A stretch of 64,000 nucleotides of DNA, taken from JABGQS01 sp963674545 (lineage in GTDB: Bacteria; Bacillota; Clostridia; Christensenellales; SZUA-584). The stretch lies in the NCBI GenBank assembly GCA_963674545.2, contig CAXXFB010000001.1, positions 620,001 through 684,000 on the forward strand. The letters are read 5' to 3'. The translations under genes and the position numbers were made by a program. Position 1 is the first letter of the stretch. Every line of letters begins with the position of its first letter. The notes beneath the pieces are model-generated. The model was not told the origin of the DNA and did not search any database. It worked only from the letters and a program-made list of their open reading frames with translations. Positions 34,174-41,349 of the stretch are shown here, in pieces.

Positions 34174-35280
34174 TCAACTTCTGTTAAACCTCCTTAACAC
34201 CTCAAGAGCCTCTATAAGCTCCTTTAACAATATATCTATTTCATCCGGTTTATTGTCGCCGTCCATGCTTATTCTTACTGTACCCTCAGCAAATGTGCGC
34301 TCGACTCCGCTTTCAAGCAGTACTCTGCTCAGCTTCCCTTTAGCGCATGCAGCTCCTGTTCCTATGTATATTCCCTTTTCCCCAAGCAGCCTTACAAGCA
34401 CTTCGGCCCTTATGCCCTTAAATGAAACGCTTACGATATGCGGCACATATGCTTCAGGCTCGTTTATAACAGCCCCTTCTATCTTCTTAAGCCCGGCTGT
34501 CAGCTTTAACCTTAGCTTTTTTACATCTTCTGTGCTGTCAGTTCTATCATTCAGCGCTGCACCGAACACCTGTATGCCAAGCGTATTTTCGGTTCCCGGC
34601 CTAATTTTGCTTTCCTGCCCGCCTCCAAACACCAGCGGCTTAATCTTCCTGCCTTCTCTTACCAGCAGAGCGCCTGTACCTTTAAGCGCATTTATTTTAT
34701 GAGCGCTCACGCTGTAAAAGTCAACTTTGCTCCCCGAAAGGTCGATATTAGTTTTCTTAAGTGCCTGAACTCCGTCGCTGTGGAAAAGACATTGTGGATT
34801 CTTTGCTTTCACTGCTGCTGCAATCGCCCTTATATCGTTAATAGCTCCCGTCTCGTTGTTCACATGCATTATGCTGACCAGTACAGTGTCTTTCGTCACC
34901 AACTGCGCAACAGCTTCCGGCTTTACACAAAAGTTCTGCGGCTTAATATAATCCACCTTTGCTCCCTGCTGTTCAAAGTGTATAAATGTCTCGTATACAG
35001 AAGGATGCTCAACTGCGCTCGTTATATAGTGTGCGTTCTTTTTGAATGCAGAGCTTAGCGCCATGTTGTTCGCTTCCGTGCCGCCGGAATTGAATATGAC
35101 GCTGCCCGAAAAGCCAGTTAATCCCAGCAGAGCCTGCCTTGTGTTTTTCATTTGTACAGAAACGTCCGCTGCCCCCGAATATGCACTTGATGGGTTGAAC
35201 CAACCGTCTTTCATGTGAAATTCTGTAATATCTGCATATTTCGGTCTTGTCGTTGCTGCATTGTCAAAATAAATTAACAA
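34174..35280 (-). CDS. Cysteine desulfurase (IscS/NifS-like) paired with ThiI
   Basis: This 368-residue fold-type I PLP enzyme moves sulphur from cysteine to an acceptor. PLP lysine is in SVSAHKINALKGTGALLV, N-terminal YFDNAATTRPK, and the catalytic cysteine loop GTGAACAKGKLSRVL. The start is TTG at 35280 with SD AGGAGG. Position directly before thiI, as with Bacillus nifZ, suggests it supplies sulphur to ThiI for tRNA thiolation rather than general iron-sulphur assembly. Confidence 0.9.
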   Translation of the reverse strand: MLIYFDNAATTRPKYADITEFHMKDGWFNPSSAYSGAADVSVQMKNTRQALLGLTGFSGSVIFNSGGTEANNMALSSAFKKNAHYITSAVEHPSVYETFIHFEQQGAKVDYIKPQNFCVKPEAVAQLVTKDTVLVSIMHVNNETGAINDIRAIAAAVKAKNPQCLFHSDGVQALKKTNIDLSGSKVDFYSVSAHKINALKGTGALLVREGRKIKPLVFGGGQESKIRPGTENTLGIQVFGAALNDRTDSTEDVKKLRLKLTAGLKKIEGAVINEPEAYVPHIVSVSFKGIRAEVLVRLLGEKGIYIGTGAACAKGKLSRVLLESGVERTFAEGTVRISMDGDNKPDEIDILLKELIEALEVLRRFNRS

Positions 35281-35316
35281 AAAAATAGTGCCTCCTATAG
35301 CAAAATAGTATATAAT

Positions 35317-35345
35317 ATAATATCAGTTTAGTGTATAATATACAA
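35317..35345 (-). promoter_or_regulatory. Promoter of the cysteine desulfurase-thiI operon
   Basis: Minus strand TTGTAT (35345-35340), 17-base spacer, TATTAT (35322-35317). Confidence 0.65.
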
Positions 35346-35400
35346 TGTTGTATGAAAAATTACAGCGCTTTTGTTACTACAATTTATTCTGGAGAGAGAT

Positions 35401-36885
35401 ATGAACAAGTGCCCCAAATGCAAATACAACCTGAGCAGTTCTGATGTGCTGTGTCCTAAGTGCGGCGCCCTTGTGGAAGAAATAAATACAAATGTTCCCA
35501 TTAGCAGACCTTTGAACGATGTTTCTGAAACGGAGGACGATACTAAAGGTTCATCACTGCCCGACCATTATGAAAATATAATATTGTATAACGAAACCTT
35601 CCCGGTAATAGATTCCGAACCGTCTTCAAAGATGGACGAGCCTCCCGCTCCTCCTGAAGAAGAACCCGAAGATTTTAACATCGAGGATATCTTTAGTGAC
35701 CAGAGCGGCACAAAACATGTCAATCCCCTGCTTGCCCATATTGAAAAACAGATGAACAGCAAACACGATGATTATAATGATGTTCTGAGCGAAGAAGATG
35801 AAGAAACGGATGATTCATTTGAAGATGAAAACCAATTTGAAGATGAAAACCAATTTAATAACGAAGTAATTATGGAAGATGAAGCAGAGCTTCAAGAAGA
35901 GTCTCTGCAAGAAGAACTTGAAGATATAAGTGATGAAGACGATGAGATCTACACACAAGAACAAAAGGCAGAAGAAAAAGATGCGCCGGCTCCCATAGCT
36001 ATAGATGAGCTCCAGGAAATTGCGAAGGAAATAACCCAGTCATCAGAAGAACCGAAAGACGACTTTCCAATAAGCGGAGTACCAGCATATTCGAAAGTAT
36101 ATCTTGACGCTATCCGAAACGCAATCGATGATAAAGAAGAGGAAGATCTTGAAATAGACGAGTTCGATCCTGAAGCTTATATGGAAAAATTCAAATCCGA
36201 AAGCAAACAGGAAGCAGAGCCTGAAAACATTGAAGAAGGGCAACCGGCAGATGAGCCTCAGGTCGAAGTTGTGCCAGTGGAAGAGCCGACTAGAAGGCGT
36301 TATAATCCTAACAAACCTAAACCAAAATATGATGAAGCAGAAATTCTGCAGGAAGAACAGCGGCTGGCTGAAGAAGCAAAGGCAAAAGCCCAGGAAGAGC
36401 AAAGCCACGAAACTGAGAAAAAACCTGAACAAGCTGCCCATCAGCCGGAACCTGAACCGGAGAAAGAAAAAAAGAAAACTAAGCAGGAGGAAGAAGCCGA
36501 TGCACTGGAGCTTGAACTTGATCCTGCAAGGTTCTTCATTTCGGACGAAAAAGAACAAGAAACAGAAGACGAGCATTTTATAATTGAGCAGGAAGAACCA
36601 AAACCGGAAAAACAGCCAGAGCCTTCAAAGGTAGTATATGACTATGACACAGGCGATGAAAAAGAAAAAAAATCTTTAATAGACAACCCTCTTTCTACAA
36701 TATCATCGTCAAGCAGCAAACGCTTCCCTGTATGGGCTTCCGTGCTGATTTGGATAGTCATAGCAGGCAGCATATTCTTCGGAGCTTACAGCTTCGATAA
36801 ATACGTCAGAAACAATTATGAAAACTACGATAACTTCATATACCAAATCACTGATGGCAAGGTCGATTTTACAGAAACCGAATAA
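35401..36885 (+). CDS. Zinc-ribbon protein with long acidic region and C-terminal membrane anchor
   Basis: From the ATG at 35401 (SD GGAGAG) the product is about 494 residues. The N-terminus is a zinc ribbon (CPKCKYNLSSSDVLCPKCG). A very long Glu/Asp/Lys/Pro/Gln-rich disordered region follows, including a direct repeat FEDENQFEDENQF. One membrane segment lies near the C-terminus (FPVWASVLIWIVIAGSIFFGAYSF) with a short outside tail. No enzyme motif is present. The arrangement suggests a tail-anchored or type II membrane scaffold. Function unknown. Confidence 0.8.
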   Translation: MNKCPKCKYNLSSSDVLCPKCGALVEEINTNVPISRPLNDVSETEDDTKGSSLPDHYENIILYNETFPVIDSEPSSKMDEPPAPPEEEPEDFNIEDIFSDQSGTKHVNPLLAHIEKQMNSKHDDYNDVLSEEDEETDDSFEDENQFEDENQFNNEVIMEDEAELQEESLQEELEDISDEDDEIYTQEQKAEEKDAPAPIAIDELQEIAKEITQSSEEPKDDFPISGVPAYSKVYLDAIRNAIDDKEEEDLEIDEFDPEAYMEKFKSESKQEAEPENIEEGQPADEPQVEVVPVEEPTRRRYNPNKPKPKYDEAEILQEEQRLAEEAKAKAQEEQSHETEKKPEQAAHQPEPEPEKEKKKTKQEEEADALELELDPARFFISDEKEQETEDEHFIIEQEEPKPEKQPEPSKVVYDYDTGDEKEKKSLIDNPLSTISSSSSKRFPVWASVLIWIVIAGSIFFGAYSFDKYVRNNYENYDNFIYQITDGKVDFTETE

Positions 36886-36920
36886 ACTGACCGTGGTTAA
36901 TAAACCCCCAACAAGTCATG

Positions 36921-37620
36921 ACCACCCGTAAAACGGGTGGTTTGCACTAGCCCTATAAGGGCATGTTACCGGCCAGCGCCTAAAGACGCTGGCTTTCACT
37001 TTGTTCAAGCCTCCACTGCCGTTGCCTCTTTTGCCACTCCTAAAGGAGTATTTGTACTACCAGCTACCCCTTAAAAGGGTTCTCATACTCTTTTACACTC
37101 AGCTTATCTAAAGCTATGTCGTGTTTCTCCTGCTCTTGGATATATTTTGTTATTGTTGCTTCATTTAACCCTACTGTACTAACATAATATCCTTCTGCCC
37201 AAAAATGCCTGTTGCCAAATTTATACTTTAAGTTTGCATGCTTATCAAACATCATCAGTGCACTCTTTCCCTTCAGATATCCCATAAAACTTGATACGCT
37301 TATTTTGGGCGGAATACTCACCAGCATATGTATATGATCCAGCATTAGATGTCCTTCCAATATCTCTACACCTTTGTATCTGCATAGTTGCCTCAATATC
37401 TCTCGCATACTGCTTTTATATTGATTATATATTGCTTTGCGCCTATACTTAGGTGTAAATACTATGTGATATTTACACATCCATTTTGTATGTGCTAAAC
37501 TATGTGTTTTGTTTGCCATTAAGTCACCTTTCCTTTCTTGTTATAGAGACTTGAACATCCCTATACTACTGGTTTGGTGACTTTTTGTATAACTTTTATC
37601 GCTCACCCGCATAGCGGGTG
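36921..37620. repeat. Subterminal hairpins of the IS200 element
   Basis: The left hairpin ACCACCCG-TAAAA-CGGGTGGT (36921-36941) and right hairpin CACCCGC-ATA-GCGGGTG (37604-37620) are near copies in sequence and both face the transposase gene. They are the probable TnpA-binding structures. Confidence 0.7.
37064..37519 (-). CDS. tnpA: IS200 transposase TnpA (Y1 HUH)
   Basis: This 151-residue transposase is full length. The HUH metal site is H62-I-H64 in LDHIHMLVSIPP and the nucleophile tyrosine is Y126 in TKYIQEQEKHD. Conserved IS200 blocks SSFMGYLKGKSALMMFDKHANLKYKFGNRHFWAEGYYVSTVG are intact. TnpA cuts and joins single-stranded DNA at the hairpin ends during replication. SD AAGGTGA precedes the ATG. 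It appears intact and possibly active. Confidence 0.95.
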   Translation of the reverse strand: MANKTHSLAHTKWMCKYHIVFTPKYRRKAIYNQYKSSMREILRQLCRYKGVEILEGHLMLDHIHMLVSIPPKISVSSFMGYLKGKSALMMFDKHANLKYKFGNRHFWAEGYYVSTVGLNEATITKYIQEQEKHDIALDKLSVKEYENPFKG

Positions 37621-37668
37621 GTTTATATTTCGCACGCTTTGCGTGCTCAACTGGCTAAAGCCATAATA

Positions 37669-37697
37669 AAAAAAGCTATTTACTAAAATAGCTTTTT
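37669..37697 (-). terminator. Terminator after VanX-like lipoprotein gene
   Basis: Minus strand GCTATTT/AAATAGC (37692-37686 with 37681-37675), 4-base loop, followed by TTTTTTTATTATGG. Confidence 0.8.
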
Positions 37698-37711
37698 ATT
37701 ATATAAGAATT

Positions 37712-38911
37712 TTACTGCGGTTCCGTCGTCTCTTCCTCAACTACCGGGAATATAACATAGTCAGGCAGATACTCAAGCGGTTCGCCATTCTGTGCCAAAA
37801 AATCCTCATACTCGTCTTCAGGTATCCACTGAACATCATTTTCGAGATCATAGTCCAGCACCATGAATTTGCTCTTCTCACTATCGGTAAAGTGCCACCA
37901 TTCAGTGTTTATAGTGGTAAACCCGCAGCTCTTCATTATTTTCGTCATATAGTTCATGTTTTTTATCGCCTGATTACTTCTTTCTGGATAATCCAGTATT
38001 TCAGGGAACTCCTTCAAAATAGCTTCATACTCCTCGCTGCCTTCTTCATAGTCATAAATGTTCGGCAAGTTTCTATAGGAAGATATATTCAGTGTCATCA
38101 TGAACGACGGCATCGGTATCTGTTCACCTGTGTCCAGCCTTTCAAGCGTTATATCTACAGCAGCTCCCCTATTGTGGTTGGAAGGGCTCTTGCTGGGGTT
38201 TGCAACAAACCTTCCGTCACGAATGGCTTCATACAAAAGCACAGAGACAGAATACGGCCTGTAACCGTCATACAGCCTTATCCTGTATCCGTCCTCTTTG
38301 AACTTTTCCTGCGCAAGCGCAAGCTTTTTAGCTGTCTCCTCCTGCAGAAGACATGCACCCGCAGGGTATAAAACCTTGTCCATATAATTATCCTGCGAAG
38401 CAAAAGTAAGCCAAATCTTCAGGTCAGGTACAACTGCCCTTACGTCCACCATCTTGCTCACATATGTTTCACCGTCAACTGTAGCTTCAAGCGCAGGCAC
38501 ATAAGCATACTGCACAGGCACATTTTTGATATACTGTGCAAACACATAAGCCTCCCCGCCTTCCCAAGCTATCTTGTGCCAGACATCACCAAGTTCCAGA
38601 ATGGTAACTGTGTCTCCGTCTTTTAGAGAGCCTATCTTCTCTGTATTTGTGCCCGGTCCTTTTCTCACGCTAAGCGCAGAGGTCGGGTCCGAAAGCTTTA
38701 CATAAGGCGTCGGCGTCGGCTCCGGTGTAGGAGACTCCGTGGTCACCGGTGTTTGTTCGGGTGTCTGTGCAGGCTCAGTTGTAGAACCAGGCGTCGGTGT
38801 CTCTTTCTGTGTAACGTCCGGCGTTATATCAACAGCGTCCTGCTGTGTTTGCGTACTGCAAGCGCCCAGCAGTAAAGTAATCGACAATATCATTAAAGCA
38901 ATTTTTTTCAT
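37712..38911 (-). CDS. Lipoprotein with SH3 and VanX/DdpX-type D-Ala-D-Ala dipeptidase domains
   Basis: This 399-residue protein begins with a lipoprotein signal (MKKIALMILSITLLLGAC). A Pro/Thr/Glu linker (residues 20-70), a bacterial SH3 domain (LSVRKGPGTNTEKIGSLKDGDTVTI) and a peptidase M15D catalytic domain follow. Zinc and active-site motifs are SNHNRGAAVDI and NTEWWHF. VanX-type enzymes cleave D-Ala-D-Ala. Being exported and SH3-linked suggests scavenging of cell-wall dipeptides or murein turnover, not cytoplasmic vancomycin resistance; no vanHA genes are near. Confidence 0.88.
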   Translation of the reverse strand: MKKIALMILSITLLLGACSTQTQQDAVDITPDVTQKETPTPGSTTEPAQTPEQTPVTTESPTPEPTPTPYVKLSDPTSALSVRKGPGTNTEKIGSLKDGDTVTILELGDVWHKIAWEGGEAYVFAQYIKNVPVQYAYVPALEATVDGETYVSKMVDVRAVVPDLKIWLTFASQDNYMDKVLYPAGACLLQEETAKKLALAQEKFKEDGYRIRLYDGYRPYSVSVLLYEAIRDGRFVANPSKSPSNHNRGAAVDITLERLDTGEQIPMPSFMMTLNISSYRNLPNIYDYEEGSEEYEAILKEFPEILDYPERSNQAIKNMNYMTKIMKSCGFTTINTEWWHFTDSEKSKFMVLDYDLENDVQWIPEDEYEDFLAQNGEPLEYLPDYVIFPVVEEETTEPQ

Positions 38912-38980
38912 ATCTTTTCTTTCCGTTAGTTCCCTTTTGTCTTGTTTTTTTCGTTATAAGCATATTACCATAATTTCTGT

Positions 38981-39022
38981 AAAAATAAAACAGCAGACGA
39001 TGAAAACACCACCGTCTGTTGC
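38981..39022 (-). terminator. Terminator after DUF4956 gene
   Basis: Minus strand CAACAGACG/CGTCTGCTG (39021-39013 with 38999-38991) with a 13-base loop and a following TTTTATTTTT. Confidence 0.7.
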
Positions 39023-39051
39023 TTATTTATACGATACTCTCTTATATTCCT

Positions 39052-39786
39052 TTAAGAAACGACATCACCTTTGTAACTTATGAGTGAAGCGTCATGCACT
39101 CCGTCTATCGAGCCAAATGCATCAATAGCTCCGATATCGCCCCTCTTAATGTTCATTTCTATAGTAAGCTCTATCAAACTTCCCGAAACTATTTTAGACT
39201 TAAGCTTGCCCTGAGGAAGATGCCTTAAAACATCTTGCACCTGCTTCTTGCTGCTTTCGTCGAATCGCAGCACCAATATATACGGCAGATTCTTCTTCGA
39301 GCGGACAAGGTTCCATATTATCAGCAGCAATCCTATCAGAATTGAAGCAATCGCTGCTTCAATATACAGCCTTGCCCCCAGCGTTATACCTGCCGCAATA
39401 GCCCAGAACATGTATATGGTATCGCTCGGCTCTTTCACTGCCGTTCTGAAACGGACAATCGACAACGCACCAACCATACCAAGAGAAAGCAGCAGGTTGG
39501 TTGATATAGGCAGTATGACCATCGCCGTTACCATGCTGAGCATAACTAGCGACGTGCCAAAGTTCTTCTCAAAAACGACTCCGCCGAAAGTAACTCTATA
39601 TATGATATATATGAATATACCAATCAGAAATGCTGCACCCAGTGTAATAATAAAGTCCCAAATAGTAAGCGGTGCAACATCACCTGCATCCGATACGACG
39701 CCTGACTTGAAATAATCAGCAATGCCTCGCAGTGCGGGAGCAAGCCTGCTGCCCTCTGCCAAATTTAAACTAACCAACGTTCCCAC
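39052..39786 (-). CDS. DUF4956 membrane protein
   Basis: This 244-residue protein starts with GTG at 39786 (SD AGGAGGAAA). It has four or five membrane segments (about 45-66, 80-103, 125-160) and a C-terminal ferredoxin-like cytoplasmic domain (YILVLRFDESSKKQVQDVLRHLPQGKLKSKIV ...). The conserved block LGMVGALSIVRFRTAVKEPSDTIYMFWAIAAGI marks the DUF4956 family. It is the third gene of the cluster CotH kinase-VTC domain-DUF4956, which recurs in Firmicutes and suggests a shared surface or polyphosphate-related function. Confidence 0.88.
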   Translation of the reverse strand: MGTLVSLNLAEGSRLAPALRGIADYFKSGVVSDAGDVAPLTIWDFIITLGAAFLIGIFIYIIYRVTFGGVVFEKNFGTSLVMLSMVTAMVILPISTNLLLSLGMVGALSIVRFRTAVKEPSDTIYMFWAIAAGITLGARLYIEAAIASILIGLLLIIWNLVRSKKNLPYILVLRFDESSKKQVQDVLRHLPQGKLKSKIVSGSLIELTIEMNIKRGDIGAIDAFGSIDGVHDASLISYKGDVVS

Positions 39787-39798
39787 TTCTGTTTCCTC

Positions 39799-41334
39799 CT
39801 AATAATATTTCCTGCATAATACATATTTTGAAATCGCACTCCGTTTTACAGCGCTGACGCTGCCAAGAGCACATTTAACACTTTCCGGCAGATATCTGTT
39901 AAACTTGACTTCAAGCACCATCAAGCCGTTATCGAACACCGGCAGGACCGGTGTCTTAGGGTCGAATATATCTGTCAGCATCGTGCTTCCTTTAAGGTCT
40001 ATATCAAACGTAATCCTCGTATCTTCAATGGGATATACGTAGGCCTCTCGCCAATAGTCAACAAGCACCCTCGGACGCAGCAGCCTCATCTTCATATTCG
40101 AATAGAACTCTCTTGCAACAGCGTTGTCTTTTTCAAGAAGGAAGCTGCCGTCACCGGCGATTATGCTGTCGTACTCCTGTCTTGATATCCTTATGCTAGT
40201 CTTGCTTATGAATTTGCCATGCTTGCTCTTTTTCTCCAGCTTGATGTTCCCGTCATCAAGATTATATATCCTTATCCTGAACTTGCACCTGTCGTCCACT
40301 CCGCTTATCTTTTCTGCAAGCGCCGTTTCATATATATCGTCAAAATAAAGACTTCTTATATGGTATCCACCGTTCTCATCAACATTGTCGTCCGGATACA
40401 TAACGGCGCCAAGCGCTGTTCTTAAAAGCATATGATCCTTATAGTTGATATAATACTTCAGCTCGTGCCTGAAAGTCTTTTGGACCTCTTCGGCGTGCAC
40501 TTCTTCTCCACGTGCTGCTCTCATCATTGGCTCACTGCTCTGTCTCTTCACTGCCACTGGTTGTGCACTTTTTGCTCTTTCTGGCTCAATGAACTCCAGT
40601 TCAGCAGGCTCCTCCTGTCTTTTTACTGGTTCTTTGCTTGCCTTCTTATATTCTGAACGCTTTTCAGCGTTTATCTCAATCTCCGGCTGTTTTTCCTCAA
40701 GTCTTGGTTTATTCGCTCTTATCTGCACTCTGCGCGGTTCTTCCGTTTCCGCTCTAAAGGGTTTTAGCTCTTCTTCAGGCTTTCCCGAAAGCACCCTCTG
40801 CGCTTCTTCGCTGATTCTATCCAGTTCAAGCTCCTGCAGCAGCGCTTGCTGTCTTAGCTTCTCTGCCTTTTTATCAGCCCTGATGTGCTTCTGCATTACA
40901 CTACTTGAGTCGCTGATTGGCGGTTTAAGCTCCTTTTTTTTCGGCTCAGGCCCGGTTTTTTTGCGCTCTGGCTCTACTCTCTTCTCCTGCCTCTTCACTA
41001 AAGGCTCAGGCCTCTTTATCTTCGCCCTTTTCTCATCAATACCATAGTCTATGTCATGGACCGCTTCTTTTGCTTTCACGCTTTCCTTTGAAATCGGCGA
41101 GAATACATCAAGCTCCTTTTTCTTTTCAGCTGAAGCTTTTTTTGCGACCACAGTTCTAGAGCCACGTTTTGGTGCTCTCGATGTGTCAGGCTTTCTGCTG
41201 CCTGTTTTTTTATCCAGCATCAAATCAAAAGTACTCTTCTTGTCCAGGTCCACAGGTTCTGAATCGGCAGAAGTTTTCACAAGCGGCTTCTCTTTTTTCA
41301 GTTTTTTAAATATGTCTTCATCTTTTCTGGGCAC
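39799..41334 (-). CDS. VTC-domain polyphosphate polymerase-like protein
   Basis: This 511-residue protein starts with GTG at 41334 (SD AGAGGTAG). The first 290 residues are a Lys/Glu/Arg/Pro-rich low-complexity region. The rest is a VTC tunnel domain (FRHELKYYINYKDHMLLRTAL ... IRSLYFDDIYETALAEKISGVDDRCKFRIRIYN ... KLEKKSKHGKFISKT ... EVKFNRYLPE). In yeast this domain makes polyphosphate from ATP, with basic residues lining the tunnel; here they appear intact. The extra charged N-terminus is unusual. It sits between CotH and DUF4956 genes. Confidence 0.88.
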   Translation of the reverse strand: MPRKDEDIFKKLKKEKPLVKTSADSEPVDLDKKSTFDLMLDKKTGSRKPDTSRAPKRGSRTVVAKKASAEKKKELDVFSPISKESVKAKEAVHDIDYGIDEKRAKIKRPEPLVKRQEKRVEPERKKTGPEPKKKELKPPISDSSSVMQKHIRADKKAEKLRQQALLQELELDRISEEAQRVLSGKPEEELKPFRAETEEPRRVQIRANKPRLEEKQPEIEINAEKRSEYKKASKEPVKRQEEPAELEFIEPERAKSAQPVAVKRQSSEPMMRAARGEEVHAEEVQKTFRHELKYYINYKDHMLLRTALGAVMYPDDNVDENGGYHIRSLYFDDIYETALAEKISGVDDRCKFRIRIYNLDDGNIKLEKKSKHGKFISKTSIRISRQEYDSIIAGDGSFLLEKDNAVAREFYSNMKMRLLRPRVLVDYWREAYVYPIEDTRITFDIDLKGSTMLTDIFDPKTPVLPVFDNGLMVLEVKFNRYLPESVKCALGSVSAVKRSAISKYVLCRKYY

Positions 41335-41349
41335 TTTCTACCTCTTCTA

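Larger units (their letters stand above)
36921..37662 (-). mobile_element. IS200-type insertion sequence (tnpA only)
   Basis: A complete tnpA is bounded by hairpins in place of terminal inverted repeats, typical of the IS200/IS605 family. Left hairpins: ACCACCCG/CGGGTGGT (36921-36941), GCCC/GGGC (36950-36962), GCCAGCG/CGCTGGC (36972-36993). Right hairpins: CACCCGC/GCGGGTG (37604-37620), GCACGC/GCGTGC (37632-37646), GGCT/AGCC (37653-37662). No tnpB is present. Exact cleavage ends and the tetranucleotide target cannot be fixed from one copy. It lies between the zinc-ribbon gene and the VanX-like lipoprotein gene and breaks neither. Confidence 0.85.

Noticed and set aside
35568..36583. Phe/Lys-rich frames inside the zinc-ribbon gene
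   Set aside because: They are shadows of the acidic low-complexity region and have no SD.
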